Positions 17,623-25,929 of a DNA stretch of 64,000 nt are shown piece by piece. Under the pieces are notes generated by a model. That model was not told where the DNA came from. It did no database searches and was given only the letters and a program-made list of their open reading frames with translations. The stretch spans positions 1-64,000 of the forward strand of contig CANRFJ010000007.1 in assembly GCA_947629865.1 (NCBI GenBank), read 5' to 3'. Within the stretch, counting starts at the first letter, position 1, and every line of letters begins with the position of its first letter. Position numbers and translations under genes: made by a program. The stretch comes from an uncultured Lachnospiraceae bacterium. GTDB taxonomy: Bacteria > Bacillota > Clostridia > Lachnospirales > Lachnospiraceae.

Positions 17623-18127
17623 CTTTCCGCCTGTGTGGGATTCCGAGTCGGAGTGGCTGATCCTCGGCAGCTTCCCCTCCGTAAAGTCCAGGGAGCAGGG
17701 ATTCTTCTACGGGCACCCGGGGAACCGCTTTTGGAAGGTTATATCTACAGTGGTAGAATGTAAAGAACCCGTCACAGTGGAGGAGAAGAAGAAAATGCTC
17801 CACGAGCATCATATCGCGCTGTGGGACGTGATAAAGAGCTGCCGGATCAGGGGCTCCAGCGACAGCAGTATCCGTGATGTGGTGGCAAACGACATCTCTC
17901 CGATTCTTGAACAGTCACGGATCCGCGCTGTCTTTGCCAATGGGAGGACGGCGGAGCGGCTGTATGACCGCTACATCTATCCCCGGACGGGTATTCCAAT
18001 CACGGCCCTGCCCTCCACCAGTCCCGCCAATGCCGCCTGGTCTCTCGACAGACTAATCGAGGCATACAGCCGGATTGTGGAAGAATACGCCGGGGGCACT
18101 TGTCATTTTCCCGCAAAACACCTATAA
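17597..18127 (+). CDS. UDG-superfamily DNA glycosylase (deoxyinosine type)
   Basis: This 176-residue protein fits the family 6 (hypoxanthine/deoxyinosine) branch of the uracil-DNA glycosylase fold. Motif 1 is LILGSFPSVKS, followed by FYGHPGNRFW; the late motif is LPSTSPANA. Such enzymes remove deaminated adenine from DNA. The assignment to deoxyinosine rests on the GSFPS and GHPGNRFW motifs. It overlaps trmO by 26 bases in another frame, so the two are probably coupled. Confidence 0.85.
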   Translation: MEYQTLSHSFPPVWDSESEWLILGSFPSVKSREQGFFYGHPGNRFWKVISTVVECKEPVTVEEKKKMLHEHHIALWDVIKSCRIRGSSDSSIRDVVANDISPILEQSRIRAVFANGRTAERLYDRYIYPRTGIPITALPSTSPANAAWSLDRLIEAYSRIVEEYAGGTCHFPAKHL

Positions 18128-18147
18128 TGGAAGTGAGGTGCTGGAAA

Positions 18148-18849
18148 ATGGCAGAGCAGAAGATGGAGATAAGGGGAATTACCGTATACTGGAGCAGAAA
18201 GCGGATAAAAAATCTGTATATTAAGATCAAGGCGCCGGAGGCCAGAGTGATGGTCTCCGTTCCTCTGCATACCTCCGATCGGGCGCTGACGGATTTTATC
18301 GAGGAGCATTGGCAGTGGATAGAGGCAAAGAGACAGGAGGTTCTGTCCGGCGCAGAGGCGGGCGGGAGTGAAGGACAGAGAGAGTACATATCCGGCGAGC
18401 GCCATGCCCTGTGGGGGGAGTGGTACGAGATGCGGGTAGAGCGCTCCCTGAAGCGCCCGCTGACGGAGTTGCGGGACAGGGAGCTCTACATGAGGGTGCC
18501 AGCCCATTCTACAGTTGAAGAACGAAGGCGGCAATTGGATCTGTGGTACCGGCAGCAGTTGGAGGAAGCCCTGCCGGAGGTCGCGGCGCGCTGCGAGGCG
18601 CGGGTGGGGAGAGAGGCGGCGGAATGGCGTTTCCGGCGCATGAAGACGAGATGGGGCAGCTGCAATATCCAGAAGAAGCGGATCTGGCTGAATATCCAGC
18701 TTGCGGAGAAGCCGGCGGACTGTCTGGAATATGTCGTCACGCACGAACTGACACATCTTCACGAGGCGGGGCACAACAAGAGGTTCTGGGGGCTGATGGA
18801 CACGTTTTACCCCGACTGGCGACGGGCAAAAAAACTTCTGAACGAATAA
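18148..18849 (+). CDS. YgjP-like (DUF45) zinc metalloprotease
   Basis: The 233-residue protein ends in the YgjP domain: RWGSCN, then the zinc motif HELTH (HExxH), the third ligand region HNKRFW, and a terminal helix. The family resembles SprT/wss-type metallopeptidases, with a reported link to DNA metabolism in bacteria but no settled substrate. The ATG at 18148 is preferred (GAGG nine bases upstream) over ATGs at 18100 and 18127. Confidence 0.85.
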   Translation: MAEQKMEIRGITVYWSRKRIKNLYIKIKAPEARVMVSVPLHTSDRALTDFIEEHWQWIEAKRQEVLSGAEAGGSEGQREYISGERHALWGEWYEMRVERSLKRPLTELRDRELYMRVPAHSTVEERRRQLDLWYRQQLEEALPEVAARCEARVGREAAEWRFRRMKTRWGSCNIQKKRIWLNIQLAEKPADCLEYVVTHELTHLHEAGHNKRFWGLMDTFYPDWRRAKKLLNE

Positions 18850-18903
18850 TACAGTGGATACGGGCGGCTGTCCGCCGGAGACACCGGAAATGGAGGGAAA
18901 AGA

Positions 18904-20244
18904 ATGGCTCAGTCATATACATCACAGTATGAGAAGATGACACAGATGCCGGTTTCAAAACTGATTTTGCAGTTGGGGATTCCCACGACGCTCAGTATGC
19001 TGGTGACAAATCTATACAATATGGCAGATACATATTTTGTCAGCGCCCTTGGCAACAGCGCCAGCGGAGCCATAGGCGTTGTGTTTTCCCTGATGGCGAT
19101 TCTGCAGGCCGTGGGATTTATGCTCGGCCACGGTGCAGGCAGCAACATCAGCCGCCAGCTGGGGGCGAGAAAGATCGAAAGGGCGGGGGTGTTTGCCTCC
19201 ACCAGTTTTTTTATGGCGATATTTTCCGGACTGGCGATTATGGCGGGCGGTCTGCTTCTTTTGCGCCCCTTTATGAGAATGTTGGGGAGTACGGAGACGA
19301 TTCTTCCCTATTCGTCCCTGTATGGGATCTTTATTCTGATCGCGGCTCCGGCCATGATTACAAGCTGTGTGCTGAATAACATTCTGCGCTATGAGGGAAA
19401 GGCGGCCCTCGCCATGGTTGGGCTCGTATCCGGCGGCGTCCTCAACATCGGAGGAGACGCCCTGTTTATCCGCGGTCTCGGCATGGGGATCGAGGGGGCC
19501 GGACTCTCCACGACCATTTCCCAATATATCAGCACACTCATTCTGTTCAGTATGTTTTTGAGAGGGCACACCCAGAGCCGTCTCAGTTTCCGGCTCTTTA
19601 CGGGAAAACCGGAAGTGATATGGAACATTATATCGGTGGGGCTGCCGAGTTTTGCCAGGCAGGGGCTGAACAGCGTGTCGGTCATGGCGCTGAACTGGGA
19701 GGCGGCGGTCTATGGGGACGCGGCCATTGCGGCCATGAGCATTGTGTCTCGGTTCTGCAATTTCCTGTTCGCCGTGGGACTGGGGATCGGGCAGGGATTT
19801 CAGCCTGTGTGCGGCTTTAATTACGGGGCGGGAAAATATGGCAGGGTGAAAAAGGGATTTCTGTTCACACTGGGGCTTGGGACGCTCATACTGGGTGTGT
19901 TTGCGACCTGCGGCCTTGTGTATTCGGGGCACATTATCGGAATCTTTCGGGACGACGCCACGGTTATCTCCATCGGAACCGTCGCCCTCCGCTGGCAGTG
20001 CGTAGCCCTGTTCTTTATTCCGCTGTCAGTCTGCGGCAATATGCTGTTCCAGAGCATTGGCAAGAGCGGCCAGGCGCTGTTTTTGTCCTGTCTGCGCAGC
20101 GGCCTCTGCTTCCTGCCGATTCTTTTCATTTTCTCCGCTATCTTCGGCCTGGGCGGTATCCAGACGGCGCAGCCGGTGGCGGACATTCTGGCAAGCGTTC
20201 TCACCGTTCCCTTTGTCCTGCATTTTTTAAAGACGCTGGCGTGA
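18904..20244 (+). CDS. MATE family efflux transporter
   Basis: This 446-residue membrane protein has about 12 hydrophobic helices in two similar halves. The first half opens with LILQLGIPTTLSMLVTNLYN, a typical MATE start; the second has FQPVCGFNYGAG, a conserved MATE motif. MATE proteins export cationic drugs or metabolites using Na+ or H+ gradients. The substrate is not predictable. It is the last gene before the iscS promoter. Confidence 0.94.
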   Translation: MAQSYTSQYEKMTQMPVSKLILQLGIPTTLSMLVTNLYNMADTYFVSALGNSASGAIGVVFSLMAILQAVGFMLGHGAGSNISRQLGARKIERAGVFASTSFFMAIFSGLAIMAGGLLLLRPFMRMLGSTETILPYSSLYGIFILIAAPAMITSCVLNNILRYEGKAALAMVGLVSGGVLNIGGDALFIRGLGMGIEGAGLSTTISQYISTLILFSMFLRGHTQSRLSFRLFTGKPEVIWNIISVGLPSFARQGLNSVSVMALNWEAAVYGDAAIAAMSIVSRFCNFLFAVGLGIGQGFQPVCGFNYGAGKYGRVKKGFLFTLGLGTLILGVFATCGLVYSGHIIGIFRDDATVISIGTVALRWQCVALFFIPLSVCGNMLFQSIGKSGQALFLSCLRSGLCFLPILFIFSAIFGLGGIQTAQPVADILASVLTVPFVLHFLKTLA

Positions 20245-20253
20245 CTTTTCTCA

Positions 20254-20282
20254 TTGACAGAGCTTCTATATGTTGTTATAAT
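20254..20282 (+). promoter_or_regulatory. Full-consensus promoter of iscS-iscU
   Basis: TTGACA (20254-20259), an exact 17-base spacer and TATAAT (20277-20282) match the sigma-A consensus at every position. There is also a TGn extended -10 at 20274-20276. Strong constitutive expression is expected unless repressed; no operator is obvious. Confidence 0.88.
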
Positions 20283-20332
20283 GTGTATATCCTACCAAAA
20301 TAATATGAAAAATATGAAAAGGGGTATGCACT

Positions 20333-21517
20333 ATGAATTCACTTATATATCTGGACAATGCGGCTACCACGAAGCTCCGGCCGGAGGCGCTGGAGGCTAT
20401 GACGCCGTATTTTACGGAGTACTATGGGAATCCCTCCAGCATATATCAGTTTGCAGGCAGGGCCAAAAAAGCCATGGAGGAGGCCCGCGGGCAGATCGCG
20501 GAGGCGCTTGGCTGCAAGCCGGACGAAATATATTTTACGGCCGGAGGGAGCGAGTCCGATAACTGGGCGATCCGTGGGGCGGCCGAGGCGAAGAAGGAGA
20601 AGGGCCGCCACATTATCACCTCCCGCATCGAGCACCATGCGGTGCTGCACACCTGCGAGTGGCTGGAGAAAAACGGATACGAGGTGACATATCTGGACGT
20701 GGACGGGGACGGACTGGTATCCACGGAGGAGCTTGAGAAGGCGATTCGGCCGGACACGATTCTGATTACGATTATGTTTGCCAACAATGAGATCGGAACG
20801 ATAGAGCCGGTTCGGGAGATCGGAGAGATTGCGAGACGGCATGGAATATGGTTTCACACAGACGCTGTGCAGGCCGTCGGGCATGTGCCGGTGGACGTCG
20901 CGGAGATGAATATTGATATGCTCAGCGCCAGCGCCCATAAGTTCCATGGGCCGAAGGGCGTGGGCTTCCTGTATATTAAGAATGGGATTCCGCTGCCGTC
21001 TCTGATCCACGGAGGCGCGCAGGAGCGCTCCCGCCGCGCCGGTACCCACAATGTGCCCGGCATTGTCGGCATGGGGGCGGCTCTGAAGACGGCCGTGGAA
21101 AAAATCGATGAGAATATGAAAAAGGAAATGGAGATACGCGACGCGCTGATCCGGCGCATCGAGGCGGAGATCCCCTATGTGCGCCTGAACGGGCACAGGG
21201 AGAAGCGGCTGCCGGGCAACGTCAATGTCTGCTTCCGCTTTATAGAGGGAGAGTCGCTTTTGATCATGCTGGATCAGAAGGGAATCTGCGCCTCCAGCGG
21301 TTCGGCATGTACCTCCGGCTCGCTGGATCCCTCCCATGTGTTGCTGGCAATCGGCCTGCCCCATGAAATCGCTCATGGTTCTCTGAGGCTTACCCTGTCA
21401 GAGGAGAGCACCATGGAGGAGGCGGATATGGTAGTGGACAGCCTGAAGACTATTGTGGAGCGGCTGCGGAGCATGTCCCCGCTGTATGAGGATTTTGTTA
21501 AGAAGGGAGAAAAGTGA
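20333..21517 (+). CDS. iscS: Cysteine desulfurase
   Basis: IscS/NifS takes sulfur from cysteine as an enzyme persulfide for Fe-S clusters and thiolated tRNA. The 394-residue protein has the PLP lysine K203 in SASAHKFHGPKG and the persulfide cysteine C326 in SSGSACTSGS. The long SSGSACTSGS loop marks the IscS/NifS group rather than SufS. It overlaps or abuts the scaffold gene and shares its promoter. No IscR or chaperone genes are adjacent, which is common in Clostridia. Confidence 0.96.
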   Translation: MNSLIYLDNAATTKLRPEALEAMTPYFTEYYGNPSSIYQFAGRAKKAMEEARGQIAEALGCKPDEIYFTAGGSESDNWAIRGAAEAKKEKGRHIITSRIEHHAVLHTCEWLEKNGYEVTYLDVDGDGLVSTEELEKAIRPDTILITIMFANNEIGTIEPVREIGEIARRHGIWFHTDAVQAVGHVPVDVAEMNIDMLSASAHKFHGPKGVGFLYIKNGIPLPSLIHGGAQERSRRAGTHNVPGIVGMGAALKTAVEKIDENMKKEMEIRDALIRRIEAEIPYVRLNGHREKRLPGNVNVCFRFIEGESLLIMLDQKGICASSGSACTSGSLDPSHVLLAIGLPHEIAHGSLRLTLSEESTMEEADMVVDSLKTIVERLRSMSPLYEDFVKKGEK

Positions 21518-21519
21518 GT

Positions 21520-21945
21520 ATGTACAGTGAAAAGGTAATGGATCATTTTTCCAATCCGAGGAATGTGGGAGAGATAGAAAACGCGAGCGGTGTGGGCACG
21601 GTGGGAAACGCCAAGTGCGGCGACATCATGCGCATGTATCTGGATATTGACGAGGACACCGGAATTATAAAGGAGTGCAAGTTCAAGACGTTTGGCTGCG
21701 GAGCCGCCGTTGCCACCAGCAGCATGGCGACGGAATTGGTAAAGGGCAAGACGATCCATGAAGCCCTCGAGGTGACAAACAAGGCGGTAATGGAGGCGCT
21801 CGACGGTCTGCCGCCGGTCAAGGTTCACTGTTCGCTCCTGGCTGAGGAGGCCATACATGCGGCCCTGTGGGATTATGCAGAGAAGAAGGGAATCAAGATC
21901 GAGGGGTTGGAAAAGCCAAAGGCAGATATCAGCGACGAAGAATGA
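21520..21945 (+). CDS. iscU: Fe-S cluster scaffold protein IscU/NifU-like
   Basis: This 141-residue scaffold receives sulfur from IscS and builds clusters. The three ligand cysteines are C33 (NAKCGD), C60 (FGCGAA) and C104 (VHCSLLAEEA); the Asp after the first Cys is also kept. ATG at 21520 is preferred (MYSEKV is the usual N-terminus), though a GTG at 21514 overlapping the iscS stop is closer to the GGGAG. A strong terminator follows. Confidence 0.95.
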   Translation: MYSEKVMDHFSNPRNVGEIENASGVGTVGNAKCGDIMRMYLDIDEDTGIIKECKFKTFGCGAAVATSSMATELVKGKTIHEALEVTNKAVMEALDGLPPVKVHCSLLAEEAIHAALWDYAEKKGIKIEGLEKPKADISDEE

Positions 21946-21951
21946 CAAATT

Positions 21952-22000
21952 AAATCCACGGCTCTGTCCGGATCGTTTCCGGCGAGCCGTGGATTTTTTA
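21952..22000 (+). terminator. Terminator after iscU
   Basis: A perfect 13-bp stem (21952-21964 with 21984-21996) is followed by T6. As the next gene is on the - strand, and the 5' arm carries few A residues beyond AAA, it mainly serves the + strand. Confidence 0.9.
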
Positions 22001-22079
22001 TGCCATGCAGGAGAATTTATCGCCTGCGGATCGCGGCGTTTCGCTCTGCCTCCGCTTTTCGTACATATACAGGCCGCCG

Positions 22080-22826
22080 TTACTGCCAGCCGCCGTCCAG
22101 CGTCACGATCTGGCCGGTGAAATACACAGGGGCTCTGGCAAGGAGAAGCGCCATATCGGCCGCCTCCTCCGGTGTGCCCATGCGTCCGGCCGGAATCTCA
22201 CTGCATATCGCGGCAATCTCCTCATCTGAGAAGCAGTGGTTCATCGGCGTGTCGATCATGCCGCAGGCCAGGGCGTTGACGGCGATGCCGCTGGGGGCCA
22301 GCTCTCTGGCCAGGGCTCTTGTGAGGGAGTCGACGCCTCCCTTGGAGGCGGAATAGGCCGCCTCGCAGGAGGCGCCCCGACTCCCCCAGACAGAGGAGAT
22401 GGTGAGAATGTGTCCGGCCTTCTCGTGCACCATGGCGGGAATGACAGAACGACAGCAGTAGAATACGGAGGACAGGTTCGTATCTATTACATTCCGCCAG
22501 TCCGGATCCGTCATGTCCGTGGCCAGTCCGATCCAGGAAATGCCGGCGCAGTTCACCAGCAGATCCACCTTTTTGAGGTGGGAGACGGCCTGCTTCATCT
22601 GGCGCTCCGCCGTCTGTCCGTCGCTCAGATCCCCGCACAGTGCGAGGACAGAAGCGCCCCGGCTCCGGCATCCTTCGGCTGTGGCGTCAAGCGCCTCTCG
22701 GTTGCGGCCGCCGATAAGAGCCAGAGAGTATCCCTCTCCTGCCAGCTTTTCCGCCACGGCTCCCCCGATGGCTCCCGACGCTCCGGTGACGATGGCGGCG
22801 GGCGGGCAAGTGTCCGGTGTTTTCAT
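22080..22826 (-). CDS. SDR oxidoreductase, possibly EF-P 5-aminopentanone reductase
   Basis: This 248-residue Rossmann enzyme has the NADP motif TGASGAIGG, the NAG motif LVNCAGIS, the catalytic Ser in ISSVWGSRG and the YSASK motif. The combination SSVWG, GASCEAAYSASKGG and the end TGQIVTLDGGW resembles YmfI-type reductases that act on modified EF-P in Firmicutes, as well as FabG. No fatty-acid or EF-P gene is adjacent, so the sub-assignment is tentative. It is divergent from the next gene and isolated on the - strand. Confidence 0.8.
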   Translation of the reverse strand: MKTPDTCPPAAIVTGASGAIGGAVAEKLAGEGYSLALIGGRNREALDATAEGCRSRGASVLALCGDLSDGQTAERQMKQAVSHLKKVDLLVNCAGISWIGLATDMTDPDWRNVIDTNLSSVFYCCRSVIPAMVHEKAGHILTISSVWGSRGASCEAAYSASKGGVDSLTRALARELAPSGIAVNALACGMIDTPMNHCFSDEEIAAICSEIPAGRMGTPEEAADMALLLARAPVYFTGQIVTLDGGWQ

Positions 22827-22923
22827 AAAACCCCTCCATTTATAAATTATATTTTTTTGTTAAACCGTGCTTTCCCCGTTACTATACCACATTTTTTTGA
22901 AAAACTGTATATTTTTAAAAAAG

Positions 22924-22952
22924 TTGTATATTTTTTTGCTATCTGATATAAT
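22924..22952 (+). promoter_or_regulatory. Candidate promoter of the LytR_C gene
   Basis: TTGTAT (22924-22929), a 17-base spacer and TATAAT (22947-22952). A direct repeat TGTATATTTTT occurs at 22906-22916 and again from 22925, 19 bases apart, in a very AT-rich divergent intergenic region. The second copy overlaps the -35. Confidence 0.5.
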
Positions 22953-23004
22953 AGGGTTTACATTTGTGCCGGAACAGGAATACTATTGTATTGGGAGGAG
23001 TCAG

Positions 23005-24132
23005 ATGAAAAAGCAGAGTGTGGCCCGTATTATACTGAAAACCTTTTTTAAGACAATTGGAATCATGGCGCTGTTCATTGCGGTGGGGGTGCTCAGTTAT
23101 TATATGACGATGCTGTACTACAAGGAGACTACGAGAGTAGAACGAAGCACGCAGTACACGCATGTTATTCCTGTAAATGCCGGCAACGAGTCAAGCAACC
23201 TGATTTACAGTTATGATGAGAAGACGAAGAAGATCAAGGCCATGGTGCTTGAACTGTTTGACGAGACTACCAAGAATATGGCCTATATCACGATTCCTGT
23301 CAATACGCAGATCACGATTTCTTCGGCGACCTATGCGGAATTGATGAAGGTGAGCCAGGAGGTGCCGCAGCTGGCAACTATGTCGGATATCAATACATAC
23401 TTTTCCGGCGATGTGGCCTACGAGTATGGAATTATGATCCTGCAGGAGGAGCTGAAGGCGGACATTGGCTATTTCACGGCCATTCCCTCCGGACTTTTCG
23501 ACACATATTTTGAGAGAAAATCAAAAAACAAAGAGATTTACCGGCCGACGCAGAGCCTGTTGGACAGCGCGGGGAAGTGCACGTCCAGAGACGCCATGGA
23601 CGATTTTATCGAGAGTCTATGGGATAAGATTATCTCGGATATAACGCTGGATCAGAAACAGAATTATTCGAAGGCGCTGACAGAGGTGAATCGGGATTAT
23701 ATACGGGCATACCGGCTTCGCGGGGAAGCCCCGGGCGGGGCGTCGGGATTTAAGATGGATTCCTCGAAGAACCGCAAACTGATTAACAGGATATGGGAGT
23801 CGGAGGCCTACACGTCGTCCCAGAAGGGAACCGCCGGTCAGACAGAGTCTTCCGGTGCGTCGGGCCACTCAATCCAGATAACCAACGGAAGCGGAATCAC
23901 CGGACTGGCGGCTGCCTACAGGCAGAAGCTGGAGGCGGACGGCCTCAAAGTGCTGGACGTGGGGAATTATGTGGGAGGTATACAGAAGACGACGGTGATT
24001 TATGCGAAGAAGAAAAAATGGGGCGAGCAATTGCAGAAATATTTTAAGAGCGCATCGGTTGAGGTCAAGAGTACGCTGACGAATGGAGCGGATATTGAGA
24101 TTGTGCTGGGAACGCAGGACGATCTGTCATAG
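23005..24132 (+). CDS. LytR_C-domain membrane protein
   Basis: This 375-residue protein has one N-terminal membrane helix (about 12-35), an extracytoplasmic middle domain with a weak resemblance to the LytR-CpsA-Psr (LCP) fold, a Ser/Thr/Gly linker near 280-295 and a C-terminal LytR_C domain (about 298-375, starting IQITNGSG). LCP proteins attach teichoic acids or other polymers to peptidoglycan. I do not see the arginine-rich catalytic motifs of active LCP enzymes, so it may be accessory. The ATG at 23005 follows GGAGG. The next gene is a TagA-type transferase, which supports a cell-wall polymer role. Confidence 0.75.
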   Translation: MKKQSVARIILKTFFKTIGIMALFIAVGVLSYYMTMLYYKETTRVERSTQYTHVIPVNAGNESSNLIYSYDEKTKKIKAMVLELFDETTKNMAYITIPVNTQITISSATYAELMKVSQEVPQLATMSDINTYFSGDVAYEYGIMILQEELKADIGYFTAIPSGLFDTYFERKSKNKEIYRPTQSLLDSAGKCTSRDAMDDFIESLWDKIISDITLDQKQNYSKALTEVNRDYIRAYRLRGEAPGGASGFKMDSSKNRKLINRIWESEAYTSSQKGTAGQTESSGASGHSIQITNGSGITGLAAAYRQKLEADGLKVLDVGNYVGGIQKTTVIYAKKKKWGEQLQKYFKSASVEVKSTLTNGADIEIVLGTQDDLS

Positions 24133-24175
24133 GTTTTGAGGCACAGGCGTGGCGGCAGTGAGAAGGAGGCGCGTT

Positions 24176-24913
24176 ATGGGAACCAGAATACGCATCATGG
24201 ATATGGAAGTGGATATGATGACTCAGGAGAACCTTCAGGCCGAAGTGTCCTCCTGCCTGTCGGACGAGTATCTGAAAGTGATCCACATGATATCTCTGGA
24301 TTATATCGACTCCCATGAGCAGAACGAACTGGTAAAGCAGGTGCTGGCCCAGGCGGATCTTGTGCTGCCGGGCGAGAAGACGATTTTGTCCGCTCACCAT
24401 GTGGAGGTGCTGGAGACGGGGGGTATGGTCGTCGATTACCACAGCGTGATGGGACTGCTGGAGACGCTGGATCTGGAGGAGAGGACGTTCTATCTTGTGC
24501 TGAGGGACAAAAAGGAGGCCAACACGGTCTACCGGTATCTGTCCCGACATTTTTCCAGGGATAATATAGTGGGCGTCTATGTGGCGGACGGAAACGTGGC
24601 GGAGGAGGCCCTCATCAACGACATCAACACCAAACTTCCGGATATTGTGATTCTGTCGATGGACAGCACGGAGCAGGAGGAGTGGCTGGAGAAGAATAAG
24701 GGAATGATAAATGCCAGGCTGTGTCTGGTGGTCGGAAGCGTCCTGCCGCTGATTATGCGGGACAACGTACACATTCCCCAGTGGCTTAAGAACCTTCATC
24801 TGGGCGGGGCATACCGCTTCCTGATGCGGATCCCCAACGCCTACTTTTTCAGAAAACGAATATTTAACAGGAAAATGGACGACTATATTACCAAAAAGAA
24901 ACTGAGAGGGTAA
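24176..24913 (+). CDS. WecG/TagA/CpsF-family glycosyltransferase-like
   Basis: The 245-residue protein fits GT26 (WecG/TagA): TILSAHHVEVL, a middle segment around DKKEANTVYRYLSRHF, and a C-terminal GGAYRFLMRIPNAYFF block that is typical of the family end. TagA adds N-acetylmannosamine to lipid-linked GlcNAc in wall teichoic acid linkage units. The usual GAPRQE-like motif region is divergent (LSMDSTEQEEWLEKNKG), so the acceptor or donor may differ or activity may be low. AAGGAGG lies six bases before the ATG at 24176. Confidence 0.7.
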   Translation: MGTRIRIMDMEVDMMTQENLQAEVSSCLSDEYLKVIHMISLDYIDSHEQNELVKQVLAQADLVLPGEKTILSAHHVEVLETGGMVVDYHSVMGLLETLDLEERTFYLVLRDKKEANTVYRYLSRHFSRDNIVGVYVADGNVAEEALINDINTKLPDIVILSMDSTEQEEWLEKNKGMINARLCLVVGSVLPLIMRDNVHIPQWLKNLHLGGAYRFLMRIPNAYFFRKRIFNRKMDDYITKKKLRG

Positions 24914-24918
24914 TCGGT

Positions 24919-25782
24919 TTGGTAATCGGGACGCAGACAATTTCATGGAAGAAAAAATTCAGTTCCTACGCACTCATTACCGTGGGGACTTTTCTTATGG
25001 CAGCGGGGACTAATCTGGTATACGAGCCGCTGTCGATGGTTACAGGCGGATTTGCGGGAATTGGCATTATCCTGCGGCAGTTTGTCCCGCTTCCCCTGTG
25101 GCTGGTGACGGCGGTACTGAATGTGCCGCTGTTTCTTGTGGCGGCCAGAAAGTTCGGCATGGTCTTTGTCCGGAAGACGCTGTATGCCACGGCCAGTTTT
25201 TCCCTGGCGCTGGCGCTCATACCATCGCTTCCAATCATACACGGCGATTATCTGATGGCGGCGCTGCTCGGCGGGGCGCTAAACGGGGCCGGACTGGGAC
25301 TGGTCTTTGGCAGAGGCGCCTCCACAGGGGGTTCGGATCTGCTCAGCACCCTTTTGCAGCTTCTGTTTCCGGCCACGGGCACGGCGGCAATCCTCTCCTT
25401 TGTGGATGGCGCCATTGTGGTGTCCGGTATGCTGGTATTCGGCATACGGACAGGGCTTTACTCAATTGTGGCGGTGTTTGTCACGACGCGTCTGATGGAT
25501 CGGATTCTGGAGGGATTAAAGTTCGCCAAACTCCTGTACATCATATCGGACAGGCCGGACAGCATTTCCGCCGCGGTCATGGAGGGCTTCAGGCGGGGAG
25601 TCACGGCCCTCAGGGGACGGGGCATGTATTCGGGCAGCCCCAAGAATGTGTTGATGTGCGCCGTGTCGCGAAAAGAGACGCCGGGGGTGATCCAGCTGGT
25701 GAAGAAGATGGACGAGAGGGCTTTTATCATTATATCCGACGTGCGGGAAATTATGGGAGAAGGGTTTGAAACATACGATTAA
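24919..25782 (+). CDS. YitT family membrane protein
   Basis: The 287-residue protein has the two-part YitT plan: five to six hydrophobic helices in the first 200 residues (DUF161 type, with YEPLSMVTGGFAGIGI and GRGASTGGSDLL), then a soluble DUF2179 domain (about 200-287, with RGVTALRGRGMYSG). It probably starts at a TTG (24919), since no in-frame ATG precedes the first helix. Function of the family is not established. It starts 5 bases after the TagA-like gene. Confidence 0.88.
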   Translation: MVIGTQTISWKKKFSSYALITVGTFLMAAGTNLVYEPLSMVTGGFAGIGIILRQFVPLPLWLVTAVLNVPLFLVAARKFGMVFVRKTLYATASFSLALALIPSLPIIHGDYLMAALLGGALNGAGLGLVFGRGASTGGSDLLSTLLQLLFPATGTAAILSFVDGAIVVSGMLVFGIRTGLYSIVAVFVTTRLMDRILEGLKFAKLLYIISDRPDSISAAVMEGFRRGVTALRGRGMYSGSPKNVLMCAVSRKETPGVIQLVKKMDERAFIIISDVREIMGEGFETYD

Positions 25783-25844
25783 ACGGGGCATACCGCGCTG
25801 TATTATACAAATTACACAAAAGTTTTTCAATAATTTATGAAATT

Positions 25845-25879
25845 TTGACATAGTGTTTTTTCGAAAAATAGTGTATAGT
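25845..25879 (+). promoter_or_regulatory. Candidate promoter of the sugar ABC ATPase gene
   Basis: TTGACA (25845-25850) is followed by a perfect 12-base palindrome TTTTTCGAAAAA (25857-25868) and by TAGTGT (25869-25874, 18-base spacer) or TATAGT (25874-25879, 23-base spacer). The palindrome between the boxes could be an operator. Confidence 0.45.
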
Positions 25880-25929
25880 ACAACTTAGATGTTTTATGAC
25901 AAAAAATTAAATCCCAGGAGGAAGTAGAA

